Source of the DNA: Mycolicibacterium peregrinum | Lineage (GTDB): Bacteria > Actinomycetota > Actinomycetes > Mycobacteriales > Mycobacteriaceae | Reading direction: 5' to 3' | Assembly: GCF_001665785.1 (NCBI RefSeq) | Contig: NZ_LZSO01000023.1 | Coordinates: 97,087 to 161,086, forward strand | Length of the DNA stretch: 64,000 nucleotides | Notes under the pieces: model-generated | Database searches by the model: none | What the model saw: the letters and a program-made list of their open reading frames with translations, nothing else | What the model was told of the DNA's origin: nothing | Shown here: in pieces, positions 46,052 through 54,865 of the stretch | How positions within the stretch are numbered: the first letter of the stretch is position 1 | How the letters are laid out: every line of letters begins with the position of its first letter | Position numbers and translations under genes: made by a program

Positions 46052-46094
46052 ATGCCCAGGCATACCAGGTCTGAGTAACGGGTATCACCTAGCA

Positions 46095-46472
46095 GTGACC
46101 AGCCAAGTTTCCGATGAACTCCTGCACATCGAACGCGCCGGGTGGGACTCTCTGTGCGAGTCGACCGGCTCCGATTTCTACGGCGAGCTGATGCTGCCCG
46201 ATGCGGTGATGGTGCTCGCGAACGGCATGGTGATGGACCGCAACACGGTCGTCAGCGCACTCTCGGAGTCCCCGCCGTGGCGTGCCTATGAGATCAGCGG
46301 GGTGCGGCTCATCGTGCTCGACGACGACAGCGCCGCCCTGGTCTACACGGGTACGGCCTATCGCGACGGGGAGGAGCCTGCCTTCGTCGGCGCCATGTCC
46401 AGCGTCTACCACCGGGTCGACGGTGCCTGGAAGCTCGCGCTGTATCAGCAGACCCGCAAGCCGGACAAGTAG
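46095..46472 (+). CDS. DUF4440/NTF2-like protein
   Basis: A 125-residue NTF2-fold protein (LLHIERAGWDSLCESTGSDFY, VVSALSESPPWRAYEISG, VYHRVDGAWKLALYQQT). The closing strand pattern is typical of DUF4440/SnoaL-like proteins of ketosteroid-isomerase shape. Function unknown. GTG start at 46095. It is transcribed away from the cutinase gene and lies 51 bases before the Nudix gene, so it may be co-transcribed with it. Confidence 0.72.
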   Translation: MTSQVSDELLHIERAGWDSLCESTGSDFYGELMLPDAVMVLANGMVMDRNTVVSALSESPPWRAYEISGVRLIVLDDDSAALVYTGTAYRDGEEPAFVGAMSSVYHRVDGAWKLALYQQTRKPDK

Positions 46473-46523
46473 CGACCGTCACCTCGGCGAGGGGCCCTCG
46501 GCGTACCCGCATATGGTCGAGCG

Positions 46524-47243
46524 GTGACGATCGCCTATGACGAGGCCCTGCGGGAGCGCATCGGGGCGCATCTGGCGGGGCACGAGCGCCGCGCCGTGAC
46601 CGACTCGACGAAGCGCCACGCTGCGGTCGCGGTGGTGCTGGTCGATTCCGAACTCGGTGAGGACCGGGTGGATCCGGCTCCGGTCGACGAGTGGATCGGC
46701 GGCCGACCGATGCCGGAACCCGGGCTGGACGGCCGCATGGTGGATGTGTCGGGCGGGGCAGCTTTTCTGTTGTGTCGCAGGACATCTCGGTTGTCGTCGC
46801 ACGCCGCGCAGTGGGCGCTGCCCGGCGGCCGGCTGGATCCGGGTGAAAATGCGGTCGAGGCCGCGCTGCGGGAACTGGACGAAGAGGTCGGGGTGAGCCT
46901 GTCGGACTCGTCGGTGCTGGGACTGCTCGACGACTATCCGACCCGCTCCGGTTACGTCATCACCCCGGTGGTGATCTGGGGTGGCGGCAGGCTGGATCTA
47001 CGGCCCTCGCCCGACGAGGTGGTGGCGGCGTACCGCGTGGGCCTGCACCAACTGCAGCGCGAGGATTCGCCGCGGTTCATCACGATCCCGGAGAGCCCGC
47101 GCCCGGTCGTGCAGATTCCGTTGGGTAACGACCTGATCCACGCGCCGACCGGAGCGGTCCTGTTGCAGTTGCGGTGGTTGGCCCTGGAGGGTCGTACGGA
47201 TCCGGTCGACGAACTCGAGCAGCCGGTTTTCGCCTGGAAGTGA
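46524..47243 (+). CDS. Nudix hydrolase
   Basis: A 239-residue protein with a complete Nudix box: Gly in GGRLDPGE, then seven residues on RELDEEVG (about residues 107-125). This is the metal-binding pyrophosphohydrolase motif. The N-terminal 60 residues and the C-terminal region are not typical of the CoA- or ADP-ribose-specific branches, so the substrate is open. GTG start. Confidence 0.82.
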   Translation: MTIAYDEALRERIGAHLAGHERRAVTDSTKRHAAVAVVLVDSELGEDRVDPAPVDEWIGGRPMPEPGLDGRMVDVSGGAAFLLCRRTSRLSSHAAQWALPGGRLDPGENAVEAALRELDEEVGVSLSDSSVLGLLDDYPTRSGYVITPVVIWGGGRLDLRPSPDEVVAAYRVGLHQLQREDSPRFITIPESPRPVVQIPLGNDLIHAPTGAVLLQLRWLALEGRTDPVDELEQPVFAWK

Positions 47244-47246
47244 CGC

Positions 47247-47741
47247 TCAGGCGTCGTGCCCCGGCTCGAGGTCGGCCACGTCACTGAGGTTGACCCATGA
47301 CCGCGGCTGGCCGGGGGCTTGGCCGTCAACCGGATTCAACAGGTAGCCGACATGGTCGCCGAGGTCGAACCGGTCGAGAATGGCGCCGACGAACCAGGCC
47401 GGCGAGGCATCGAGAATGGGTATTCCGACCGGGCCGGCATGCCAACTGCACGCGGCGAACTTGTCGACCTCGTCACCGGTCTGCCCGCCGAACCAGCGGG
47501 CCAGTTCGAGGTCGTCCCCGGCCAATAGGTGTACGCCCAGATGCGTGGCGGCTTCCGAGACGGCAAAGGTGTGGTTCTGCTTCGAAATCCCGACCAGGAA
47601 ACGAGGTGGATCGATGCTCGCCTGCGTGGTGAACCCGACCAGGCAACCCGCCATGCCGTTCTCGGCGTGTGCCGTCACGACGAACATCGGGTAGTCGATG
47701 ACCTCGAGAAATCCATCGAAGCCGTCCCAGCTCTGCGCCAT
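47247..47741 (-). CDS. Flavin reductase-like (FMN-binding split barrel) protein
   Basis: A 164-residue flavin-reductase-family protein (DYPMFVVTAHAENGMAGCLVG, FTTQASIDPPRFLVGISKQN, LGVHLLAGDDLELARWFGG, FVGAILDRFDLGDH). These proteins supply reduced flavin to monooxygenases or use F420/FMN directly. ATG 47741 was chosen; a GTG 18 bases upstream is possible. It is convergent with the Nudix gene (three bases apart). Confidence 0.8.
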   Translation of the reverse strand: MAQSWDGFDGFLEVIDYPMFVVTAHAENGMAGCLVGFTTQASIDPPRFLVGISKQNHTFAVSEAATHLGVHLLAGDDLELARWFGGQTGDEVDKFAACSWHAGPVGIPILDASPAWFVGAILDRFDLGDHVGYLLNPVDGQAPGQPRSWVNLSDVADLEPGHDA

Positions 47742-47830
47742 CAGCCCATTGTCGACCACCCCGGTGCGGTTTGGCGCCGGTCTGGCGGGGTAGCCCTCAC
47801 GTGCGACACCGCGAGCGATGGGAGTAGATC

Positions 47831-49012
47831 TTGAAAGCCGTTACCTGGCACGGTCGGCGGGACGTGCGGGTCGATACCGTGCCCGACCCCGAGATCCAAG
47901 AGCCCACCGACGCGATCATCGAGGTGACCTCCACCAACATCTGCGGCTCGGACCTCCATCTCTATGAGGTGCTCGGTGCCTTCATGCATCCGGGCGACAT
48001 CCTGGGCCACGAGCCGATGGGCGTCGTCCGAGAGGTGGGTTCCGCCGTCGGCAGTCTGACAGTCGGCGAGCGTGTGGTCATCCCCTTCCAGATTTCGTGC
48101 GGCCACTGCTTCATGTGCGATCAGCAGCTCTATACGCAGTGCGAGACCACCCAGGTTCGTGATCAGGGCATGGGCGCGGCGCTGTTCGGCTATTCGGAGC
48201 TCTACGGTCAGGTTCCCGGCGGTCAAGCCGAGTATCTCCGAGTGCCCCAGGCCCAGTTCACGCACATCAAAGTGCCTGAGGGGCCGCCGGATTCGCGGTT
48301 CGTCTATCTGTCGGACGTGCTGCCCACCGCATGGCAGGCCGTCGCCTATGCCGAGATACCCGACGGTGGCTCGGTGACGGTGCTCGGGCTCGGGCCGATC
48401 GGCGACATGGCGGCCCGCATCGCCCAGCATCTCGGTTATCGGGTGATCGCCGTGGATCGCGTCCCGGAACGGCTGGCCCGCGCCGAGCAGCGGGGCATCA
48501 CCACCATCGATCTGACATCAGTCGATGAATCGGTGGGCGCTACGGTGCGGTCCATGACCGACGGCCGCGGCACGGATTCGGTGATCGATGCCGTCGGAAT
48601 GGAGGCGCACGGCTCGCCGGTGGCCTCGGCCCTGCAGAAGATGACCGCGTTGATGCCCGACGCGATAGCCAAGCCGTTCATGCAGAACGCCGGACTGGAC
48701 CGGCTGGACGCGTTCTATTCGGCGATCGACATCGTGCGCCGCGGCGGCACGATCTCGCTGATCGGTGTCTACGGCGGCATGGCCGATCCGTTGCCGATGC
48801 TGACCTTGTTCGACAAGCAGGTCCAGCTGCGGATGGGTCAGGCCAACGTCAAGAAGTGGGTGGGCGACATCCTGCCGCTGCTCGGCGATGACGATCCTTT
48901 GGGCGTCGACGATTTCGCCACTCATGTGCTGCCGCTCGCCGAGGCTCCGCACGCTTACGACATCTTCCAGAAGAAGCAGGACGGCGCCGTCAAGGTCATG
49001 CTCAAGCCGTAG
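47831..49012 (+). CDS. Zinc-dependent alcohol dehydrogenase (GroES-like)
   Basis: A 393-residue medium-chain dehydrogenase. Catalytic zinc ligands Cys38, His60 and Glu61 (NICGSDLH, GHEPMG) and the structural zinc cluster Cys90/93/96/104 are all present. The Rossmann motif GLGPIGDMAARIA binds NAD(P). It resembles glutathione-independent formaldehyde dehydrogenase-like enzymes. The start is a TTG at 47831 with GGGAG upstream. An orphan MmpL tail follows immediately. Confidence 0.87.
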   Translation: MKAVTWHGRRDVRVDTVPDPEIQEPTDAIIEVTSTNICGSDLHLYEVLGAFMHPGDILGHEPMGVVREVGSAVGSLTVGERVVIPFQISCGHCFMCDQQLYTQCETTQVRDQGMGAALFGYSELYGQVPGGQAEYLRVPQAQFTHIKVPEGPPDSRFVYLSDVLPTAWQAVAYAEIPDGGSVTVLGLGPIGDMAARIAQHLGYRVIAVDRVPERLARAEQRGITTIDLTSVDESVGATVRSMTDGRGTDSVIDAVGMEAHGSPVASALQKMTALMPDAIAKPFMQNAGLDRLDAFYSAIDIVRRGGTISLIGVYGGMADPLPMLTLFDKQVQLRMGQANVKKWVGDILPLLGDDDPLGVDDFATHVLPLAEAPHAYDIFQKKQDGAVKVMLKP

Positions 49013-49035
49013 GCGGGCTAAGGGTTGCGGGTCCG

Positions 49036-49410
49036 GTGCCCGCCCTGGCCTTCATCGCCCTGCTCGCCGTCGGTGCGGACTACAACCTGCTGTTGGCGAT
49101 GCGGCTGCGTGACGAGGCGCGGGCCGGCGTCCGGACCGCGACGATCCGGGCCTTCGCCGGTACCGGCAGCGTCGTCACCGTCGCCGGGATCGTGTTCGGG
49201 CTGACCATGTTCGCGATGCTCGGCGCCAGTGTGGTGACGATTGCCCAGGTGGGCTCCACCATCGGCATCGGCCTGATGATCGACACCCTGGTGGTGCGGA
49301 CCTTCGTGGTTCCGCCGATCGCCGTGCTGCTCGGACGCCGGTTCTGGTGGCCCCGACGCATCGCCGGGCACGTGAGTCCACGTCAGGTCGCCGAACCCAT
49401 CCCGGCGTGA
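49036..49410 (+). pseudogene. C-terminal fragment of an MmpL transporter
   Basis: About 124 residues that match only the last transmembrane block of MmpL proteins: [20 protein letters not shown] (the second proton-relay Asp-Tyr motif), GTGSVVTVAGIVFGLTMFAM, GSTIGIGLMIDTLVVRTF and the RRFWWPRR end. The first 800 residues of the family are absent, and the reading frame runs back to the adjacent alcohol dehydrogenase gene without an obvious start. It is best read as a truncated remnant. It overlaps the convergent VOC gene by 28 bases. Confidence 0.78.
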
Positions 49411-49832
49411 ACACCGCTCAGCAGACCGGTCATCTGTCCCACCTCGATGAGGTAGCCATCCGGATCGCGCATGTAGCAGCGGACTTCGGCCTTTCGGTCG
49501 ATGGGCGGGGTCAGGAATTCGGCACCTTTCGAGCTCCATTCCCGGTAACACGCTTCGATGTCGGCCACCCGGATGTTCAGAAAACTGGTCGCGGTGTGCG
49601 GATCGGTCGGCGGGTGCAGCGTCACGTCCGGCTTGTCGGGTGTGGGCCCGCCGCCGGGGTTCATGATCAGCCAGCCGTTGGCCAGCTTGACGATGCACGG
49701 GTCCTCGGCCATCACCACCTCGCCGCCGAGCACGTCGCTGTAGAAAGCCCTCGATCGCGCCACGTCGGCGACGGTCAGGAAGTGGGTCAACAACAGACCC
49801 GTCTCAGGGGTTGGAAGGTCATTGCTTTCCAT
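49383..49832 (-). CDS. VOC family protein
   Basis: A 149-residue vicinal-oxygen-chelate protein with one full glyoxalase-type domain (LTHFLTVADVARSRAFYSDVLG, in part; FLNIRVADIEACYREWSSKG; RCYMRDPDGYLIEVGQ). A GGAGAGGAG site precedes ATG 49832. The terminal Glu in LIEVGQ is the usual metal ligand. Substrate unknown. Confidence 0.82.
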   Translation of the reverse strand: MESNDLPTPETGLLLTHFLTVADVARSRAFYSDVLGGEVVMAEDPCIVKLANGWLIMNPGGGPTPDKPDVTLHPPTDPHTATSFLNIRVADIEACYREWSSKGAEFLTPPIDRKAEVRCYMRDPDGYLIEVGQMTGLLSGVHAGMGSAT

Positions 49833-49970
49833 CGGAACTCCTCTCCGCATGGCGTACGGCCGGGATTACCCGTGCGCGGGCCCCGACTAATCCCGCGCGC
49901 ATGACATCGGCAAAGTCTGGGTACATCGAGTGGGTCTGGGGAAGGGGGACGACCGAACCGGAGAGGATCC

Positions 49971-50972
49971 ATGACCGCACCGCGATTGCAGGCTGACCAG
50001 CGCGACGCCGCCGAAGCTCAGCGCATTGTGGGTGCGGTGACCTCGGCGTTCTCCGCCCGGGTGGTCGGCCAGGACCATTTGCGCGAATCGATGCTGGTCG
50101 CGTTGCTCGCCGGTGGACACCTGCTGCTGGAAAGCGTGCCCGGGCTGGCCAAGACCACGGCCGCCCGCGTGGTGGCCGAGTCCATCGACGGCAGCTTCCG
50201 CCGTATCCAGTGCACACCCGACCTGTTGCCCAGCGACATCATCGGCACCCAGATCTACGAGGCGGCCGGCAACTCGTTCGCGACACAACTGGGCCCGGTA
50301 CACGCCAACATCGTGTTGCTGGACGAGATCAACCGATCCAGCGCCAAGACGCAGAGCGCCATGCTGGAGGCGATGGAGGAACGCCAGACCACGATCGCCG
50401 GCGTCGAATATCCCATCCCCGAACCGTTTCTCGTCATCGCCACCCAGAACCCGGTCGACCAGGAGGGCACTTACCCGCTGTCGGAGGCCCAGACCGACCG
50501 CTTCATGCTCAAGGAGATCGTGGGTTACCCCTCGATCGAGGACGAGGTGGAGATCGCCGCCCGGATGGACGCAGGCCTCTACGACCGGGGCAACCGGGCG
50601 GCTCCCGTCGTCACCATGGACGACATACGTCGCGCACAGGGCATCGTCCGGTCGGTATATCTCGACCGGGCGCTGGTCGAGTACGCCAGCCGCCTCGTCG
50701 CGGTCACCCGTGAGCCCGGACAGCATCTGCCGGCCAACCTGGCACGGGTGATCGAGTACGGCGCCAGCCCGCGAGCGACGCTGGCGCTGTGCCGCACAGC
50801 ACGCGCCTTGGCGGTGCTGCGCGGACGGGACCACGTGGTGCCCGACGACATCGCCCGCCTTGCCCACCGCGTGCTGCGGCACCGGCTGATCCTCGGCTTC
50901 GAAGCCGCCACCGCCCGAATCACCCCCGACGTCGTCGTCGGTGCGGTGCTGCGCGCGGTGCAGGTCCCGTGA
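49971..50972 (+). CDS. MoxR family AAA+ ATPase
   Basis: A 333-residue MoxR ATPase. The Walker A loop VPGLAKTTAA, Walker B VLLDEINRS, sensor 1 VIATQNPVDQEGTYPL and the C-terminal lid (LRHRLILGFEA) are complete. MoxR ATPases work with VWA proteins as chaperone-like complex assembly machines. It heads a six-gene operon; the DUF58 gene starts seven bases after its stop. A GGAGAGG site precedes ATG 49971. Confidence 0.9.
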   Translation: MTAPRLQADQRDAAEAQRIVGAVTSAFSARVVGQDHLRESMLVALLAGGHLLLESVPGLAKTTAARVVAESIDGSFRRIQCTPDLLPSDIIGTQIYEAAGNSFATQLGPVHANIVLLDEINRSSAKTQSAMLEAMEERQTTIAGVEYPIPEPFLVIATQNPVDQEGTYPLSEAQTDRFMLKEIVGYPSIEDEVEIAARMDAGLYDRGNRAAPVVTMDDIRRAQGIVRSVYLDRALVEYASRLVAVTREPGQHLPANLARVIEYGASPRATLALCRTARALAVLRGRDHVVPDDIARLAHRVLRHRLILGFEAATARITPDVVVGAVLRAVQVP

Positions 50973-50979
50973 GGCCGCG

Positions 50980-51846
50980 ATGGGCAGATACCTGGACTCC
51001 GCCAAGGCGTATGCCGGCCGCGACATCGGCGGCCTGCTCGAAGGCGGCCGTTACGCGCTGGTGCACACCCGCAGCCTGGAATTCGACGAGTTGCGCCCCT
51101 ACGTGCCCGGTGACGACGTCCGCGACATCGACTGGAAGGCCACCGCACGCTCTGGGCACACCCTGATCAAGCGGTTCGTCTCCGAGAAGCACCACAAGGT
51201 CCTGGTGGTCGCGGACGCCGGGCGCAACAGCTGCGCGCTGGCGCCGTCGGGTGAGGTGAAAAGGGTGGTGGCCCAACACCTCATCGGTGCGATCGGATTG
51301 ATGACGTTGCCCCGATCCGACGAGATCGCGATGGTGCTCGGCGACCATCGCGGCAATGTGGACATCCGGCTGCGCCGCGGCGAGACCCACATCGAGAGCA
51401 TGCTGCACCGGTTCCACCACCACGCCACCGACCATCCCGGTCCGAGCGACATCCTGGTGCAGCTCGAGTGGGTGGCCCGCCATTACCGTCACCGGCTGCT
51501 GATCTTCGTCGTTTCCGACGAACCCGAGATGAGTGACCGGTTGGCCGAGGTCCTTGCTTCCCTGACCGCGCGCCACGACGTGCTGTGGGCCCTGGTCAGT
51601 GACATGCCCGCGGTGAGCGCACACCGCGACACCGGCCACAGCTATGAGGTCGCCGACGGGCGACCGATCGTGACCGGGCTGGACCAAGACGTCATCGAGG
51701 CCTATCGGCGGGCAGAAGCGCAACGGCGCGAACAACTTTCCGAATTCCTGACCAGGCAGCGAATACCTCATGCCCGGGTGACCGGGAGCGTGCGGATCAG
51801 GGCGGCATTGACCGCGATGACCGGGGTGTACGCCCGTGCCGGATGA
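50980..51846 (+). CDS. DUF58 domain protein
   Basis: A 288-residue protein with the DUF58 signature FDELRPYVPGDDVRDIDWKA near residue 40 and a VWA-like fold further on (KVLVVADAGRN, LIFVVSDEPEM). No membrane helix is seen, unlike many DUF58 proteins. It is the usual partner of MoxR. The next gene starts with GTG 51836 inside its end (11-base overlap). Confidence 0.85.
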   Translation: MGRYLDSAKAYAGRDIGGLLEGGRYALVHTRSLEFDELRPYVPGDDVRDIDWKATARSGHTLIKRFVSEKHHKVLVVADAGRNSCALAPSGEVKRVVAQHLIGAIGLMTLPRSDEIAMVLGDHRGNVDIRLRRGETHIESMLHRFHHHATDHPGPSDILVQLEWVARHYRHRLLIFVVSDEPEMSDRLAEVLASLTARHDVLWALVSDMPAVSAHRDTGHSYEVADGRPIVTGLDQDVIEAYRRAEAQRREQLSEFLTRQRIPHARVTGSVRIRAALTAMTGVYARAG

Positions 51847-52309
51847 CCTGCTGCAGGATGTGATCGGTCCGACCCCCTACTCATCGGTGTGGCTGTGGAT
51901 CGCGATCGGCCTGACCCTGCTGCTGTGCGCGTGGTACGGAGGGGTTTTCGTGCTGACGTCGCGACGGCGACCGGTGCGGGAGCTGCCCGTCCTCGGCGCC
52001 GCGCGGGCCGAACTGCTGCGCCGCCGGTCGGCCCGCGCGGTACGGCACATCGGAAACCGTTACCGGGCCGGGGATCTCACCGCGGCAGGCGCGGGTGCCG
52101 CGCTGAGTGCCGAACTGCGCGGATTCCTGCATGCCGCGACCGGGGTGCGGGCGCAGTACATGCAGGTCGACGCGATCGCGGACAGTGCCGCGGCGCCCGC
52201 CGCGCCGATCCTGGAAGACCTCACCGATATTCAGTTCAACCACCGTTCGTCGCTCGATGCGGGCACTGCCAGCGCCACCACCGAGGAGTTGATCCGCGGA
52301 TGGACCTGA
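51836..52309 (+). CDS. Single-pass membrane protein of the MoxR cluster (DUF4381-like position)
   Basis: A 157-residue protein with a transmembrane helix (about 18-40, VWLWIAIGLTLLLCAWYGGV) followed by basic residues and a helical cytoplasmic part (GAARAELLRRRSARAVRHIG, LSAELRGFLHAATGVRAQYM). This matches in place and size the small membrane subunit between DUF58 and VWA genes in moxR operons. Function not known. It overlaps both neighbours by about ten bases, which indicates translational coupling. Confidence 0.7.
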   Translation: MPDDLLQDVIGPTPYSSVWLWIAIGLTLLLCAWYGGVFVLTSRRRPVRELPVLGAARAELLRRRSARAVRHIGNRYRAGDLTAAGAGAALSAELRGFLHAATGVRAQYMQVDAIADSAAAPAAPILEDLTDIQFNHRSSLDAGTASATTEELIRGWT

Positions 52310-53259
52310 TCTGGTGGGCGGTGGCGGCCGCCGGTTGCCTCGCACTTGCCGGGTGCGTTGGCCTGGCCCTGCTCCCGAAGCACTCGCTCGGCCCGGACGA
52401 ATTCATGCCGCTGGCCCATACCCGGCGGCTGACCCGGTTGCCCGAGTACGTGCGCGCCGCGCGCCGGCGAACCGTGGCGGCCGTCGTCGCCATGGTGACC
52501 CTGACGGTCGCCTTCGCAGCGTCGACGCTGATCGCGGCACGCCCCACCGGCCTGCCGTCGTGGGGCCGTGCCAACCAGGTTGCAACCGCGGAGGACATCA
52601 TGGTGTGCGTCGGTGGCCCGCTCACCGATCCCGCGGTCAGCACCACGCTGCGGTACTTCGCCGATCGGGTCGGCTCCTTCGGCACCGAACGGGTCGGGTT
52701 GACCTCGGCGAACCGGCGGGTCATTCCACTGACCCGGGACTACCAATACGCTGCAGCGCAATTCTCCGCGTACGGGCAGCGGGAAGGTGCGCGGTCGTTC
52801 GTCGCGCCGGTGTCCTACGTCGATTACGCCGCCGGCGTCGAGGATGTGCTGGCGATGTGTCTGACCGGGTTCCCGTCCTTTTCCGAACCGTCCGCACAGC
52901 GCCGGTCGATGATCTATGTGGGCCCTGAGTCCCTGCCCCGACCTGGTGACGTGGCACCGCTGTTCGATACCGGCCGACTCCGCGACCTGGCGGTGACGGC
53001 CGGCGTTCAGGTCAACGCGATCACCCCCGGATCCGGAGAGGGCGCAGCCGGCGAACTGGCCCGGAGCACCGGGGGCAGATCGTTTGGATCGGCCGATGTC
53101 GCTTCGCATCTGACCGAGATCCGGGACCATCCGCCGCAAGCGGGATCGACCGGCGAATCAGCGGACGTCTGGTCGACCGAGACGCCGGGGGTTCCCGTGT
53201 TCGTGGCATTGCTGGCCATGGCGGTGCTGTGGTGGTGGCCGGTGGTGATGCGGGGATGA
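52300..53259 (+). CDS. Membrane protein with degenerate VWA-like region
   Basis: A 319-residue protein with transmembrane segments near the N-terminus (about 3-25 and 60-80) and at the C-terminus (about 298-316). The central part occupies the position of a BatA-type VWA domain, but the MIDAS motif DxSxS is missing (the strand reads IMVCVGGPLTDP). It is thus a VWA-like or unrelated domain. The start ATG overlaps the end of the previous gene by ten bases; the next start overlaps its stop. Confidence 0.65.
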   Translation: MDLIWWAVAAAGCLALAGCVGLALLPKHSLGPDEFMPLAHTRRLTRLPEYVRAARRRTVAAVVAMVTLTVAFAASTLIAARPTGLPSWGRANQVATAEDIMVCVGGPLTDPAVSTTLRYFADRVGSFGTERVGLTSANRRVIPLTRDYQYAAAQFSAYGQREGARSFVAPVSYVDYAAGVEDVLAMCLTGFPSFSEPSAQRRSMIYVGPESLPRPGDVAPLFDTGRLRDLAVTAGVQVNAITPGSGEGAAGELARSTGGRSFGSADVASHLTEIRDHPPQAGSTGESADVWSTETPGVPVFVALLAMAVLWWWPVVMRG

Positions 53260-54164
53260 GGTTTGAACCGATCCTGCCGCCGCTGCTGGTCGCGGTGCTC
53301 GCGGTGGTGTTGCTCGTGGCCCGCGCGATCAGCTTCGGGCGGGTCCGGGCGCAGGGTGGTGGTTGGGCCTCGGTGTGGCGCTGGTCGGCACTCACCACAG
53401 CCGGCTTGCTGCTGCTGGTGGCCGCGCTCGGCCCCGTCGCCGGGAGAACGCACGACACCGTGCCCCGGCCGGCCGGCGATCGCGCCCCGAATATCTTTGT
53501 GCTGCTGGACCGTTCACCGGACATGTCGGGGTCTCGGATCGCAGCGGCCCGCGACGACATCACGGCCCTGATCGAACGCTACCCGCAGGCACGCTTTGCC
53601 CTGATCTCCTTCGCCGACCGCCCGTCGGTGGACTGGCCGCTGTCCGCCGACACCTGGAGCCTGCGCCCGGTGGTGGCCGCGACCAATGCCGCACCTGAGG
53701 CATCGGATACCCCGGATGCCAACGTCGGCGCCGCCGCCAACATCCTGCGCTACCAGCTGATCAGCGCCGTACAGCAGTTTCCGAGCGCCCAGAACCTCGT
53801 GTTCTATCTCGGCGCGGGCGCCCCGGGATCGCAAGCACCGCAACGCGAATTCCAGCTGACCGAGGATGCTGTCGACGGGGGCGCGGTACTGGGGTACGAC
53901 GACGCCGGGACGCAGGCGCTGCGCGGGGTCGCCGAGCAGATCGGGGTGCCGTTCGTGTCGCGCACTGTTGCGTCACCGTTGGCCGAAGCGCTTCCCGGCG
54001 ACGAAACCCGGAGTCAGTCACCTGTGGCCGTACCGGTGTCCACCGCCGTGGAGCTGTACTGGGTGTTCGCCGCCGTGGCCGCCCTGCTCATCCTGGTGGA
54101 GCTCTTTCTGGTGCTTCGGCAATTCCGTCACACCCAACCGATCGACATGGGGCTGCGGTCATGA
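53256..54164 (+). CDS. VWA domain membrane protein (BatA/BatB-like)
   Basis: A 302-residue protein with two N-terminal membrane helices and one C-terminal helix bracketing a VWA domain. The MIDAS line reads FVLLDRSPDMSGSRIAAARD: Asp and the first Ser are kept, the second Ser is Asp. It is the expected VWA partner of the MoxR ATPase. ATGA overlap on both sides. Confidence 0.8.
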   Translation: MRFEPILPPLLVAVLAVVLLVARAISFGRVRAQGGGWASVWRWSALTTAGLLLLVAALGPVAGRTHDTVPRPAGDRAPNIFVLLDRSPDMSGSRIAAARDDITALIERYPQARFALISFADRPSVDWPLSADTWSLRPVVAATNAAPEASDTPDANVGAAANILRYQLISAVQQFPSAQNLVFYLGAGAPGSQAPQREFQLTEDAVDGGAVLGYDDAGTQALRGVAEQIGVPFVSRTVASPLAEALPGDETRSQSPVAVPVSTAVELYWVFAAVAALLILVELFLVLRQFRHTQPIDMGLRS

Positions 54165-54817
54165 ACACGGTGCGTCGCCGCCTTCTGGTGTACTCGGCCC
54201 CGGTGGCGTTGGTGCTCGTCATCGCCATCGTCAAACTGATCTCGGTCGTGCTGATCGGGAATTCGGCGGCGGCAAGCTTCACCGACCGGGACATCGAGGC
54301 GCTGAGGAGCGAGGTGGGCCGGCTCCAGGTGGGGAACGTCGTCGAACCCGGCAAGGCACGCTTCGCCGCGGGCGCACTGGCCGTTCTCGAGGACCGGCTC
54401 GCCGACGCCGATCAGAACTTCGCCGACGCGGTGGCCCGTCTGAACGGATCTGAATCATGTTCGGCAAGGGTCAATCTGGAACTGGTACGTGAAACACTCG
54501 GTGACCGTGCCGCCGCGGCTTCCGACGGCGCGACGGCACTGAGCCATTACCTGTCCGCACGCGATGTGATCGACCGTGCCGCTGCGGGTTGCTTTGCCGG
54601 CAGCGAGGCCCCCGCGCGGTTGAACAGCAAGATCGGTGCGGCCGGAGCCATCGTGCCGCCGAACCCGCTGCCCCCGCCACCGGCACCGGCAGCGCCGGTA
54701 CCACCGCCGGGGACGGGCGGTACGGCGCCTAGCCAACCCCCGAATCGGCTCGACCCGACCTCCGGTGATCCGTTGGCCCGGCTGCAACAGATCTTGCGTG
54801 ACGCGGCCACGGGCTAG
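54161..54817 (+). CDS. Membrane-anchored TPR-like protein of the MoxR cluster
   Basis: A 218-residue protein: one N-terminal transmembrane helix (about 13-34), a helical repeat region resembling a TPR (GKARFAAGALAVLEDRLADA, QNFADAVARLNGSESCSARV) and a Pro-rich tail. It takes the place of the BatC/BatE-type TPR protein seen in other moxR-VWA operons. It is the last gene of the six-gene run. Confidence 0.7.
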   Translation: MNTVRRRLLVYSAPVALVLVIAIVKLISVVLIGNSAAASFTDRDIEALRSEVGRLQVGNVVEPGKARFAAGALAVLEDRLADADQNFADAVARLNGSESCSARVNLELVRETLGDRAAAASDGATALSHYLSARDVIDRAAAGCFAGSEAPARLNSKIGAAGAIVPPNPLPPPPAPAAPVPPPGTGGTAPSQPPNRLDPTSGDPLARLQQILRDAATG

Positions 54818-54822
54818 ATTCG

Positions 54823-54852
54823 GTTGAGTCGGGCGCGTTGTGCCCGGTCAAC
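54823..54852. promoter_or_regulatory. Inverted repeat between the MoxR operon and the TetR gene
   Basis: Outer arms GTTGA/TCAAC and inner arms GGGC/GCCC with seven bases in the loop. It begins five bases after the operon stop and ends 13 bases before the TetR start. It may be a weak terminator or the operator of the TetR protein. Confidence 0.35.
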
Positions 54853-54865
54853 ACGAAGGAATGGA

